Virus record (IMG/VR): IMGVR_UViG_3300049811_000642
Coordinates: 1 to 32,032 of that record
Direction: 5' to 3' (one strand)
DNA: 32,032 nt
Source: a virus
Shown here: positions 23,419 through 31,193 of the stretch, piece after piece
Layout of the letters: each line of letters opens with the position of its first letter
Position numbering within the stretch: position 1 is the first letter of the stretch
Program-made: the position numbers and the translations under genes
Notes under the pieces: model-generated
The model's input: only the letters and a program-made list of their open reading frames with translations
The model's database searches: none
What the model was told of the DNA's origin: nothing

Positions 23419-24443
23419 CAGCTCATCTCAACGGCGACGTAATCGCGCCAGGTCGTGCGCGCGCCGTCCTGCAGGACGACGAAGGCGCGACCGCCGACGG
23501 CGCGGATCGCATCGACCGCCTGGCGCACGGACATGCCGGTCTGGTCGACCACCGAGCTGCCCTCCAGCTGCAGCACGTTCTCGGAAGCGTTGTTGTAGCC
23601 GGAGACGAAGCTCACGCCATCGAGCAGGCCGTAAAAGTTGCCGCTGCTGGGATAGGTGCGGGTTTCGGCGTCGTAGGCGCCGAAGCTCATGTCGTACAGC
23701 TCCAGCGGCTGCGGTTGGTGGAGGGTGCCGGCCGGCACCAGACATCGGTTCCCTGTGCCGCTGCGGCCGACGTACTCGCCCGCCAGGCCGGCGTAGGTGG
23801 TGTCGGTCGCCTGGCCATTGCCGAACGGCGAGATCTGCACCTTCTTCCAGGCGCCGCCGGCATCGCGCAGGAACAGGAACCCGTCGTTGTAGCCGGCCTC
23901 GCTGCTGCCGCGCCGGCCCTTGTACGGGAACCAGTGCAGGTCGCTGTAACGCTTCGCCTCGCGGCCATCGAAGTGGCCGGCGACGACGAGAGGCGAGGGG
24001 AATTCCTTCGGCCGTGCGTAGGCCAGCGCCTTGCCGACGTAGAGGTGCGCGTAGATCGGCGAGCCGACCTTGAGGGCGCCGACGATCCGGCGCGGACTGG
24101 CGGTCAGGAAGACCGAGATCGCCTGGTTGTGGCAGGGCACGCCGCTGGTCTTGATGCCCGGCTGCGCCTCGAACGGCGCTGCCGGCACATAGCCGATCAT
24201 GGTCGCGGCCAGCAGGTTGTAGTAATCCGCCGCGGCATTTTGGTACGCCTTGAAGCCGACAGTGATCTCCTCTTCCCCGGTGGTGCCGGTGGAGCGTAGG
24301 ATCAGTTCGCGTTCGGGGACCGAGGCATCGAAGCGCAGCGTTGTCCAACCGGCGCTCTCGGCGAGCGCGCGCAGGACATCGAGCAGTTGCAGATGGGCGT
24401 CCGGGCCTGCGCCCCTGACCAGCGTATCGATGGCGTAGGCCAT
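23418..24443 (-). CDS. Phage tail protein (tail tip module)
   Basis: This is a 341-residue protein with ATG 24443 overlapping the tape measure stop as TGATG. It begins MAYAIDTLVRGAGPDAHLQL, then VLRALAESAGWTTLRFDASV, and ELILRSTGTTGEEEITVGFK. The central part contains FLTASPRRIVGALKVGSPIY and LHWFPYKGRRGSSEAGYNDG, and the C-terminus a mixed fold (QAVDAIRAVGGRAFVVLQDG). Such proteins follow the tape measure gene in several siphophages and are virion components. It occupies the place of lambda M/L without resembling them. Confidence 0.8.
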   Translation of the reverse strand: MAYAIDTLVRGAGPDAHLQLLDVLRALAESAGWTTLRFDASVPERELILRSTGTTGEEEITVGFKAYQNAAADYYNLLAATMIGYVPAAPFEAQPGIKTSGVPCHNQAISVFLTASPRRIVGALKVGSPIYAHLYVGKALAYARPKEFPSPLVVAGHFDGREAKRYSDLHWFPYKGRRGSSEAGYNDGFLFLRDAGGAWKKVQISPFGNGQATDTTYAGLAGEYVGRSGTGNRCLVPAGTLHQPQPLELYDMSFGAYDAETRTYPSSGNFYGLLDGVSFVSGYNNASENVLQLEGSSVVDQTGMSVRQAVDAIRAVGGRAFVVLQDGARTTWRDYVAVEMS

Positions 24444-27400
24444 CAGGACCCCCCGATCCGCTGGCGCAGGAAGCTGCCGTTGCGGTCGATCACGTTGAGA
24501 ATGGTCTGCTCCAAACCCCGGCTCTGCGCCATCGACTCGGCGAGCGCATCGGTGTTGATCGCATTGATCAGGCGCAGATTGAGTTGCGGGTTCAGACCCG
24601 CTGCCGCGCGTGCGAGGCCGCCTTCGGCGAAGTTCAACCGCGGTGCGCGCGGCAGCGACACGGCCGGCGGCGCGGCGCCCGCGAAGCGGCGCGCGTGCCA
24701 GGCTTCCAGCGCGGGCATGCCGCGACGGTTGAAGTCTTCGAGGAAGGGCAAGGCGCCTGGCTGGCGCACGACGGCGGCGCGGGTGACGAACTCGAAGTCC
24801 GACAGCCACGCGGGGATGCTGTCGGATGTCGTCGTGCCCGGCCCGCGCACGTGGCCGCCGCTGGCATAGCCGCCCCCGCCGTTGAAGGTCGCCTGGGCGA
24901 TCAGTCCGGTGATGGTCGCGCCTTGGGCGATCGCCCCGGCGATCATCGGAATGTTCTGCGGAAACCCCACCTTGCTCGCCTCGGCGACGTTCTGGGCCAG
25001 CGCGATGGCGGCCTGGGCGATCGCGAACGCCTTCGACAGCGCGAACAGGGCGCGGTAGGTCGCGCTCTGCTCGCCGCCGAAGGAGCGGGCGATGTCGGCG
25101 AGCTGGCCGAAGGTGGCGGAGGCGCCCGCGAGCAGCACCTGCGTTTGCGCCGACTGCAGTTGCGCGCGTGCGGCCTGGTGCTGACGCTCGATGGCGAGTT
25201 CCTGTGCATCCCACTGCGCATTGAGGTCGGCGCGTTCGGACCGGAACTGCGCGAGCAGCGCCAGTTGCTCGGAGTGCCACGCCTCCAGCCGCACACGCGA
25301 CTGTTCGATCTGTGCGAGGTCGTTGCCGGTCTGGCCAAGGTCCGGACCGCCCGGCACGGCATCGGGTTTGCGGAACGCCTCGCGCGCCACCCGCGCCATC
25401 GCAAGGTCGTACTCGGTCTTCGTCGCGATGCCATCGCGCAGCGCATCATTGAGCAGCGCCACCTGCGCGCGCGCCTCTTCCAGCGCGACCTCGGTGGGCG
25501 TGCGCAAGCTGGCGCGCAGCGTCTGGTAGGCGCGGGTGGTCTTCTCGAGTTCGGCCTTGCGTTCGCGTTCGGTTTCGACGGCGGCGCGCGCTTTGTCGAG
25601 GGCTTCGGCTTCGGCGACGAGTTGCGCTTTCAGCGCGGGCGCTATCGCCTTCAGCGCGCCCTGCGTGGTCTCGTAGCGCAGGCGCGCGGCCTCGCCCGCA
25701 CGGATCTGGCCGGTTTCGGCCTCGCCGAGCAGCGCGACCTCGCGGCGCAGGGACTCCAGTTCGCGCTCGGCGGACTCGCGGGCGCGATCTGCGTCGGTGG
25801 CCTTGGGCTTCGGCGCGCGCGGCGTCTTCGGTGCCTGGAACTGCGCGTCGATCTGGGCGCGACGGGTCTTCTCGAAAGCCGCCAGCGAGACGCCCTCGAC
25901 CTGCGTCACACCGCCCGCGCGCAGCGCCGCGATGTCGCGTTCGAGTTCGCGCAGCTGCTGCGCCTTGGCGACCGCACGATCCTGACCGAGTGCCGCCTGC
26001 GCGCGACCGAGGGCGTTGATCGCATTGGTTTGCTTGGCCTGCGTCGCCGCCTGCGCGTCGGCTCTCGCCTGTTCGGCGTTGGCCTCGGGCTGCAGGGTCG
26101 CCTGCTCCTGGCGCAGCGAACGGATGCGCTCCTTGGTGTCGGCATCGACCTCGGGGCTGGCCAGCACCGCATCAAGTGAGTTGATGCCACCGAGTTCGCG
26201 CCACTCGTTGCCGATGCGATCGAGTTCGTCGGTGGTCTTCGCCAGCCGGAACGCGAGATCGTCGCGGCCGATGTTGCGGATCGTCTGCCAGACCCCGCCG
26301 ATGACCTTGCCGAGCGCGATCCACGCGCGCTCGAGCGAGCCGGCGCGGGCATAGGCTTCCTGCACGCGCTGCTCATGGACCTGAGCGAATGTCTCGATCG
26401 CCAGACGCGCGGCGTCGTGCGCGCGCCCCTGCGCTTCCAGCGCGCGGACATGCTGGTAGACCTCGACCGAGAGGAAGCGGTACTGCTGGTTCAGTTCGAT
26501 CAGCTGCGCGGACGGCGCGCGCGCCAGCGCGATGACCTTCCGGGTGGTGTCCTCGATCGACGCCCCGGTGAGGGTCGAGAGATCGACCGCAGCGCGTGCC
26601 GCGGCTTCGAGCGTGTCGCCTGCGACGGTGCCTGCGGCGGCCAGCGCGGTCAGCGCGGCCTCGGCATTGCCGTACTCGCCGGTCGCGCCGCCGACGCTGT
26701 CCTTCACCACGCGCAGCTGGCCGGCAGTGGTCGCAGCCGCATTGCCGCTGGCGATCAGCGCACGCTCGTAGGCCTGCGTCTCGCGGTAGCCGGAGAGTGT
26801 CGCGACCGCGACGCTGCCGATCACCGCCGCGACCAGGGAGAGGCCCGCGACCATCGGCGTGATCGCGCCGAGCAACGCGCGGGCGGCGGGCACGATGCCG
26901 CCGAAAGAGTCCTTCAACTGCCCGCCCTGCTGGATCGCGACCAGCCACGGCTTCTGGCCTCCGGCCAGGGACGTGAAGATGTCGGTGATCTGCGCTGGCA
27001 GCTGGCGCATCGCCTGCCGGGTCTGGCCGACCGAGATCCCGTACTGGTCCACCGCCCGGCGACCCACGTCGGTCGCGCGCGCCGCGGTGGCGGTCGCGGT
27101 GGCGAGCCCGGTGCGGGTCGTTGCCAGGCGCGCTTCGAGCGCGTCGGCACGACGATTGATCTCCAGCATCCGCAGTTCGGCATCGCGGCGCAGGGCCTGC
27201 GCCTGACCCAGGGCCGCGGTGCGTTCGGCTGGCGTGCGCAGTTCCTCCGGGCTCGCGGCGCTGAACACGGCCGTGGAGGCGGCGCGGCGTTCGGCGATGC
27301 GCGCCTGCTCGGTCGCCTGCTGGCGCAGGGCGGCGGCGTTGCGGGCCGCCGCCTCGGCCTCTAGACGCGCGCGTCGCTCGACCTCGGCGGTGATCGCACG

Positions 27401-27577
27401 CTGCGCGGCAAGGACGGGCGCCGCCTGCGCATCGACGGTCACGGCCCGGCCGGCGGCGCGCACCTGGCCCAGGGCACGATCGACCTGGGCCAGTGCGGTC
27501 TGCAGCCGACCGAGACTGGTCTCGGCCTGCGCGGAGTCGCCGCGGACCTTCAGGTTGAGGACGAAATCCTGGTTCAT
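24443..27577 (-). CDS. Phage tail tape measure protein
   Basis: This is a 1044-residue protein, the largest in the module, from ATG 27577. Its length would set the tail length. A signature of the prophage tape-measure domain (lambda gpH type) lies near residues 190-225: MRQLPAQITDIFTSLAGGQK, PWLVAIQQGGQLKDSFGG, followed by hydrophobic helices (ITPMVAGLSLVAAVIGSVAV). Long coiled-coil regions with Ala, Arg and Glu flank it (ELESLRREVALLGEAETGQI). The C-terminal part has FNGGGYASGGHVRGPGTTTS, SDSIPAWLSDFEFV, the usual lambda tape-measure C-terminal pattern. It acts inside the tail tube and is assembled with the G/GT chaperones encoded just upstream. Confidence 0.95.
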   Translation of the reverse strand: MNQDFVLNLKVRGDSAQAETSLGRLQTALAQVDRALGQVRAAGRAVTVDAQAAPVLAAQRAITAEVERRARLEAEAAARNAAALRQQATEQARIAERRAASTAVFSAASPEELRTPAERTAALGQAQALRRDAELRMLEINRRADALEARLATTRTGLATATATAARATDVGRRAVDQYGISVGQTRQAMRQLPAQITDIFTSLAGGQKPWLVAIQQGGQLKDSFGGIVPAARALLGAITPMVAGLSLVAAVIGSVAVATLSGYRETQAYERALIASGNAAATTAGQLRVVKDSVGGATGEYGNAEAALTALAAAGTVAGDTLEAAARAAVDLSTLTGASIEDTTRKVIALARAPSAQLIELNQQYRFLSVEVYQHVRALEAQGRAHDAARLAIETFAQVHEQRVQEAYARAGSLERAWIALGKVIGGVWQTIRNIGRDDLAFRLAKTTDELDRIGNEWRELGGINSLDAVLASPEVDADTKERIRSLRQEQATLQPEANAEQARADAQAATQAKQTNAINALGRAQAALGQDRAVAKAQQLRELERDIAALRAGGVTQVEGVSLAAFEKTRRAQIDAQFQAPKTPRAPKPKATDADRARESAERELESLRREVALLGEAETGQIRAGEAARLRYETTQGALKAIAPALKAQLVAEAEALDKARAAVETERERKAELEKTTRAYQTLRASLRTPTEVALEEARAQVALLNDALRDGIATKTEYDLAMARVAREAFRKPDAVPGGPDLGQTGNDLAQIEQSRVRLEAWHSEQLALLAQFRSERADLNAQWDAQELAIERQHQAARAQLQSAQTQVLLAGASATFGQLADIARSFGGEQSATYRALFALSKAFAIAQAAIALAQNVAEASKVGFPQNIPMIAGAIAQGATITGLIAQATFNGGGGYASGGHVRGPGTTTSDSIPAWLSDFEFVTRAAVVRQPGALPFLEDFNRRGMPALEAWHARRFAGAAPPAVSLPRAPRLNFAEGGLARAAAGLNPQLNLRLINAINTDALAESMAQSRGLEQTILNVIDRNGSFLRQRIGGS

Positions 27578-27615
27578 GAGGACGTGTTCATCGGGATCGA
27601 TTCACGGCACCTGGA

Positions 27616-27765
27616 TCACAGTCCGCCACGCAGAGACTTCACGCGCGCCTCAGCGGCGTCCCCGCCCCACACCGCCGTGGCCACGTCCTCGATGAAGTCC
27701 GCGCGACGCTGACGTTCGCCCCGGTCGACGGCCTCGAAGGTCGCGAGGAGCTGGCGCTCGGTCAT
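27616..27765 (-). CDS. Tail assembly chaperone T part (frameshift extension or coupled small ORF)
   Basis: This is a 49-residue frame starting MTERQLLATFEAVDRGERQR at an ATG that overlaps the G stop as ATGA (27765-27762), ending VKSLRGGL. It is in the -1 frame relative to G, and the frame is open far upstream. The residues before the ATG (WGDLFARLAAAGCGDLARLG) look like protein and fit the pattern of phage tail assembly chaperones, with W..L...L...G then MT..QL. The T part is therefore probably made as a G-T fusion by -1 slippage, as in lambda, or by reinitiation at the ATG. A fusion slipping at 27903-27909 would have 217 residues. Confidence 0.6.
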   Translation of the reverse strand: MTERQLLATFEAVDRGERQRRADFIEDVATAVWGGDAAEARVKSLRGGL

Positions 27766-28268
27766 GCGGCCAAGTCGGGCGAGGTCGCCGCAGCCGGCGG
27801 CGGCGAGTCGGGCGAAGAGATCGCCCCAGCGGAGGCGCCGGCCGCGAGCAGCTGTGCCTCGCGCAGCTGTGCCTCGCGAAGTTCCGCCAGCACCTCGCGC
27901 ACGAAAAAAGCCGCGTTCACCGCGAACCAGGTCGCGAGATACAGCTCCAGTTCGTCCGGCGGCAGTGCTTCGAGCCAGGCGACTTCGACATCGCCCGCCT
28001 GCGCCGCGATCGCGGGAATCACCGCGCGGTGACGTCCGAACATCCGGCGCACCTGCGCATACCGCAGCGCGCCGTCGGAGCTTGCGGCAACCAGGTCGGC
28101 GATGAAGGCCGAGGCGCGGTCTGCGACGTCCAGGCCCTCGAAGAAACCGTACTCGCGCAGGACGACCGTGCGACCGCCGAGAACCAGCGTGCGGTCCGGA
28201 TGCAGGATCGCGAGGTCGTCGGCAGCGGCGGTGTCGGATGCGGGCGCTGCGGGAAGTTTCGTGGCCAT
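27762..28268 (-). CDS. Tail assembly chaperone G (DUF6631-like)
   Basis: This is a 168-residue protein whose ATG 28268 overlaps the tail tube stop as TGATG. Residues 18-60 read LAILHPDRTLVLGGRTVVLR and EYGFFEGLDVADRASAFIAD, as in DUF6631 proteins; the central part is helical (DELELYLATWFAVNAAFFVR). The C-terminus is low complexity (SSPDSPPPAAATSPDLAA), the usual end of a chaperone whose important extension is in another frame. Position between tail tube and tape measure is that of lambda G. A duplicated REAQL comes from a 15-bp tandem repeat (27848-27877). Confidence 0.82.
   Translation of the reverse strand: MATKLPAAPASDTAAADDLAILHPDRTLVLGGRTVVLREYGFFEGLDVADRASAFIADLVAASSDGALRYAQVRRMFGRHRAVIPAIAAQAGDVEVAWLEALPPDELELYLATWFAVNAAFFVREVLAELREAQLREAQLLAAGASAGAISSPDSPPPAAATSPDLAA
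27903..27909 (-). promoter_or_regulatory. Candidate -1 frameshift slippery heptamer
   Basis: In the G reading frame the codons GCT TTT TTC contain T_TTT_TTC, a classical X_XXY_YYZ heptamer. Slipping -1 enters the frame that runs to the T stop at 27616 without a stop. The Arg/Gly-rich residues between this site and the T-like sequence are a caution. Confidence 0.5.
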
Positions 28269-29023
28269 CAGACCACCTCCGGCAGATCGAGCCGACCGAA
28301 GCCGCCGAGCAGCGGGTCGGCGGCGGCCTCGGCATCGAACAGCACCGATGCGGTCAGCTCGAACTGGCCGAACGACTCGTGGATCAGGCCGAGGTTGGAG
28401 ACCGGATTGAACTGCACCCGGTAGAGGCGCACCTGCACCGGCGCGTTGTCGAGCGAGTTGGTGCCGTCCAGATACAGGAAGCGTTCGGGCGCCGGGGTGG
28501 TGAGCATCGCCACGCTGGTGCGCGCGCCGTAGCGGTAGGCCGCGCGCAGCGGCTGAGTGAACGCAGCGAGGTTCAGCAGCTTGATCAGACCCGCGCGGAT
28601 GCTCTCGATCCGGTAGTGGGTGTTCGCCACCAGCGTCGCGGGGGCGGCGTTGCCGTCGGTGAGCACGAACTGACTGATCGTGGTGTGGTCGAGCGCGATC
28701 ACGTCATTCGCAGCGAGCCCCGGCGGAAACGCTTCGCCCGTCACCGTACCGGCGGCGATCGAGGCCTTGCTCGCGTACAGGCCGAGCAGCAGATTGTCGA
28801 TATCGGCCCAGTTGATCGCGACGGTGAGTTCGGCCTCCTTGCCCTTCTGCAGCACGGCCGAGGTCAGGCGATTGCCCGAGTAGGACTCCTTGCGGGTCTC
28901 GGTCTCGGTCTTGAGGGTGAGATCGCACTTGGGGGCATCGCCCACCCAGCGCAACGCGCCGGGGCGACCGCCAGGCAGGCGGGTGCCCAGATAGAGTTTT
29001 CCCTGGAACGAAAAGTCCTGCAT
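28268..29023 (-). CDS. Major tail tube protein
   Basis: This is a 251-residue protein with ATG 29023 overlapping the preceding stop as TGATG. It begins MQDFSFQGKLYLGTRLPGGR, then APKCDLTLKTETETRKESYS and GKEAELTVAINWADIDNLLL, the typical tail tube pattern in which the first strands and an NWADIDN-like segment recur. The C-terminus is beta-rich, ending FGRLDLPEVV. It polymerises around the tape measure to form the tail tube, equivalent to lambda V. Confidence 0.9.
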   Translation of the reverse strand: MQDFSFQGKLYLGTRLPGGRPGALRWVGDAPKCDLTLKTETETRKESYSGNRLTSAVLQKGKEAELTVAINWADIDNLLLGLYASKASIAAGTVTGEAFPPGLAANDVIALDHTTISQFVLTDGNAAPATLVANTHYRIESIRAGLIKLLNLAAFTQPLRAAYRYGARTSVAMLTTPAPERFLYLDGTNSLDNAPVQVRLYRVQFNPVSNLGLIHESFGQFELTASVLFDAEAAADPLLGGFGRLDLPEVV

Positions 29024-29328
29024 CAGACGCTCCTGGCCGATGTGTCGACGGCCGGTTCGGTGGAGGTGGGATCGGCCGTGGCGCGCGCGCGGCGGTCAGG
29101 GCGCGGCGCGGGCGCGGTGCCGGTCGGTGGGGGTGATGCGCCTTCGACGGGCACGTCGGCGTCGGACGCGGTCGGTGCGTCCGTGAGCGCAGGCGGCGGC
29201 GTGGTCAGGCCCCACGCCTCAAGCAGCTCGGCATCGGCGTCGTTGACGTTGAGTACGATGCCTTCGGGCGGCGGGTCATAGGCGATGCCCTCATGGGTGT
29301 GGGGGTGGTAAAGGCGGATGGTTTTCAT
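29023..29328 (-). CDS. Small phage protein with acidic/proline-rich tail
   Basis: This is a 101-residue protein with ATG 29328 overlapping the previous stop as ATGA. Residues 1-45 form a short folded part (MKTIRLYHPHTHEGIAYDPP, GIVLNVNDADAELLEAWGL); the rest is a low-complexity Pro/Ala/Thr/Asp stretch (PPPTGTAPAPRPDRRARATA). It lies between the Z-like minor tail gene and the tail tube gene. Function is unknown. Confidence 0.72.
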   Translation of the reverse strand: MKTIRLYHPHTHEGIAYDPPPEGIVLNVNDADAELLEAWGLTTPPPALTDAPTASDADVPVEGASPPPTGTAPAPRPDRRARATADPTSTEPAVDTSARSV

Positions 29329-29927
29329 GTGCGTGGTGCGTCGGGGGAAGATGGGGCGGACGCTCCGGCGGCGAGCCGCAGGAGACGTTCGGACTCGGCG
29401 GCGAGCACGCCGCGGGCGTAGTCGACCAATCGCTCGGGACGGCGGCCTTTGGCGAGCATTTGCGCGGCGGTGGCGCCGTACTCGGCCACCAGCGGCTGGC
29501 GTCGTTTGCCGGCATAGCGGCCTTGTTGCATCGGGCGCTTGGGGCCTTCGCGGCGGAACACCTGTGCGTTGCGATTCACGCCCACGCCCAGGAAGGCGTG
29601 CTCGCGCAGGCTGCGCTTGCCGCGGACGATCGCGGCGGTGACACCGCGTGCGGTCTGCCGTGCCGCGAAGTTCCGCAGGCCGATGCCGCGGAACCGCCCA
29701 ACGAGACGCAGACCGTCGTCGGTCGGGTCGGCGCGAAGGTCCTGGGCAACGCGGCGAGCACCGATCTGGTACTCGGCCTGGATATCGCGACGGGCTTGCA
29801 CGGGCAGCCGTCGGCGCAAGGTGCCGAGAGCGCGCGTGTGCAGGATCGGCAATCGCGAGGACAACACGGTCAGATTGCGCGAGGCGGCCAGCAGGCCGTC
29901 GAGATCGGCGTGGAAGAACGCGGTCAT
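29325..29927 (-). CDS. Phage minor tail protein Z-like
   Basis: This is a 200-residue basic protein from ATG 29927 (ATGA overlap with the preceding stop). It begins MTAFFHADLDGLLAASRNLT, then LGTLRRRLPVQARRDIQAEY and QIGARRVAQDLRAD. Helical, Arg-rich segments and a length near that of lambda Z (192) support a Z-like or gp10-like role in tail completion. The match is by size, order and composition rather than a strict motif. The order U-like then Z-like is inverted relative to lambda. Confidence 0.7.
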   Translation of the reverse strand: MTAFFHADLDGLLAASRNLTVLSSRLPILHTRALGTLRRRLPVQARRDIQAEYQIGARRVAQDLRADPTDDGLRLVGRFRGIGLRNFAARQTARGVTAAIVRGKRSLREHAFLGVGVNRNAQVFRREGPKRPMQQGRYAGKRRQPLVAEYGATAAQMLAKGRRPERLVDYARGVLAAESERLLRLAAGASAPSSPDAPRT

Positions 29928-30364
29928 CGCAGCACGCTCCGGCGATAGCGCGAGCCGAACAGCACCTGTGCCGCCATCGCGGCGACACCGTCCGGCCGGT
30001 CGAGCAGCATCGACTCCTGGAACTGCAGCGGCAGCGCCAGCGGAGCCTGCGCGAAGCCGTCCAGTGCGTCCTCGATGTCGGCGATGGTCTCGACGATGCG
30101 CTGCTGGGCGTTGTCGATCCGTACCGGCACCAGCGCCTCGACGACGAAAGTGAATTCGCGCTCCCTTGCCGAGCGCGCGTCCTCTGGATACAGCATCGTC
30201 AGCGGATAGAGCGTGATGCGGGCGGCATCGCCCGGATCGAACGGCGCGGGCTCCAGGCGCACATCACGGCCGGCATCGGTGCGATAACCACCCGCCTTGC
30301 GGAGGGTGCGCAAGCGCGCTTGCACCACTTCGAGGATCGCCCACGGGATCGGGGTCTCAGCCAT
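29924..30364 (-). CDS. Phage tail terminator-like protein (U-like)
   Basis: This is a 146-residue protein from ATG 30364, overlapping the preceding gene by 8 nt. It begins MAETPIPWAILEVVQARLRT and continues ITLYPLTMLYPEDARSARER, EFTFVVEALVPVRIDNAQQR. An N-terminal helix followed by beta strands and a size near lambda U (131) suggest a tail terminator that stops tube growth and joins head to tail. Assignment by position and fold pattern. Confidence 0.7.
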   Translation of the reverse strand: MAETPIPWAILEVVQARLRTLRKAGGYRTDAGRDVRLEPAPFDPGDAARITLYPLTMLYPEDARSAREREFTFVVEALVPVRIDNAQQRIVETIADIEDALDGFAQAPLALPLQFQESMLLDRPDGVAAMAAQVLFGSRYRRSVLR

Positions 30365-30662
30365 GCAGCACCGTTTCGGTCACGAAGCCGTCGTCGACCA
30401 CAATGTGATCGATCCGGAACCGGCCGCCGGGCACGTGCAGCGCATCGCCCGCGCGCGGTCGCCACTCGGTGTTGCGGAACTTCACCGTGGTGACCCGCGC
30501 AAGGCCCTGGCTGTAGTCGCCCAGTTCGGTGACGTTGTAGGTGATCACCACCCGCACGGGCACCGGCGGCCGGCGTCCCCGGCGCACAATGGCCGGCTCG
30601 CCGAACACCGCGAACAACGCGTCGTGCGCGGCCTCGAAGGCCGGATCGAGCGGGCTGCTCAC
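30357..30662 (-). CDS. Phage head-tail joining protein (FII-like)
   Basis: This is a 101-residue protein from GTG 30662, which overlaps the endolysin stop as GTGA. It reads MSSPLDPAFEAAHDALFAVF then PVPVRVVITYNVTELGDYSQ, TTVKFRNTEWRPRAGDALHV and FRIDHIVVDDG. This is the compact beta-barrel pattern of head-tail joining proteins of the lambda FII type, and the position after the capsid gene agrees. Confidence 0.75.
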   Translation of the reverse strand: MSSPLDPAFEAAHDALFAVFGEPAIVRRGRRPPVPVRVVITYNVTELGDYSQGLARVTTVKFRNTEWRPRAGDALHVPGGRFRIDHIVVDDGFVTETVLHG

Positions 30663-31183
30663 GCCAGATCCCGCGCGGCGTACCGCAGGTTCTCGGCTAT
30701 CCGCCGCGTCCAGCCGCGGCCGAACACCGGGAAGCGGTCGTGCTCGGCATAGAGGTCCAGACGCAGCGCGAGCAGCCGCTCGATCAGCGACGCCTCATCG
30801 GCCGAACGCAGGGCCGCGAGCGTCACCGGCCCGAGTTGCCCGTCGATCCGCACACCGGCCAACCGCTGCAGCCAGCGCACCGTGCGGCCGACGCCGTGAT
30901 TCACCGCGGCGTCGAGCGCCTGGAATGCGAGTGCGGGCGGCAACGCATCGCCCTGCAGCGGCGTCCAGAAGTCGCGCCGGTACAGTGCGATCGCCTCCGT
31001 CCGCGTGAGCTTGCCGATGGCGAGCGTCGGATACGTGCGCTGGCTGATGCCCCAGCGCGTGCGCCCGCCGGCATCGCGCGGATCGTCGGCGTCGCCGCCC
31101 TCGTGGATCAGCACGCGGTCGATCGCGCGGACAAAGCGATCCCCGGCCGGCGGCGCTGCCGCCAGCCCTTCGTGTGTGGTCAT
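30659..31183 (-). CDS. Endolysin, GH108 N-acetylmuramidase
   Basis: This is a 174-residue protein from ATG 31183. The GH108 signature is clear near residues 20-50: FVRAIDRVLIHEGGDADDPR, then DAGGRTRWGISQRTYPTL, with Glu28 in HEGG as the catalytic acid. The C-terminal half matches the peptidoglycan-binding partner domain PG_binding_3 (FQALDAAVNHGVGRTVRWLQ, IDGQLGPVTLAALRSADE). It cuts peptidoglycan for host lysis. Its position between the major capsid and head-tail joining genes is unusual, since lysis genes normally form a separate cassette with a holin; no adjacent holin or spanin is seen. It has no signal peptide. Confidence 0.9.
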   Translation of the reverse strand: MTTHEGLAAAPPAGDRFVRAIDRVLIHEGGDADDPRDAGGRTRWGISQRTYPTLAIGKLTRTEAIALYRRDFWTPLQGDALPPALAFQALDAAVNHGVGRTVRWLQRLAGVRIDGQLGPVTLAALRSADEASLIERLLALRLDLYAEHDRFPVFGRGWTRRIAENLRYAARDLA

Positions 31184-31193
31184 GGGGGACTTC

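Noticed and set aside
24584-26179. A 531-codon plus-strand open frame
   Set aside because: It is antisense to the tape measure gene; no recognisable domain.
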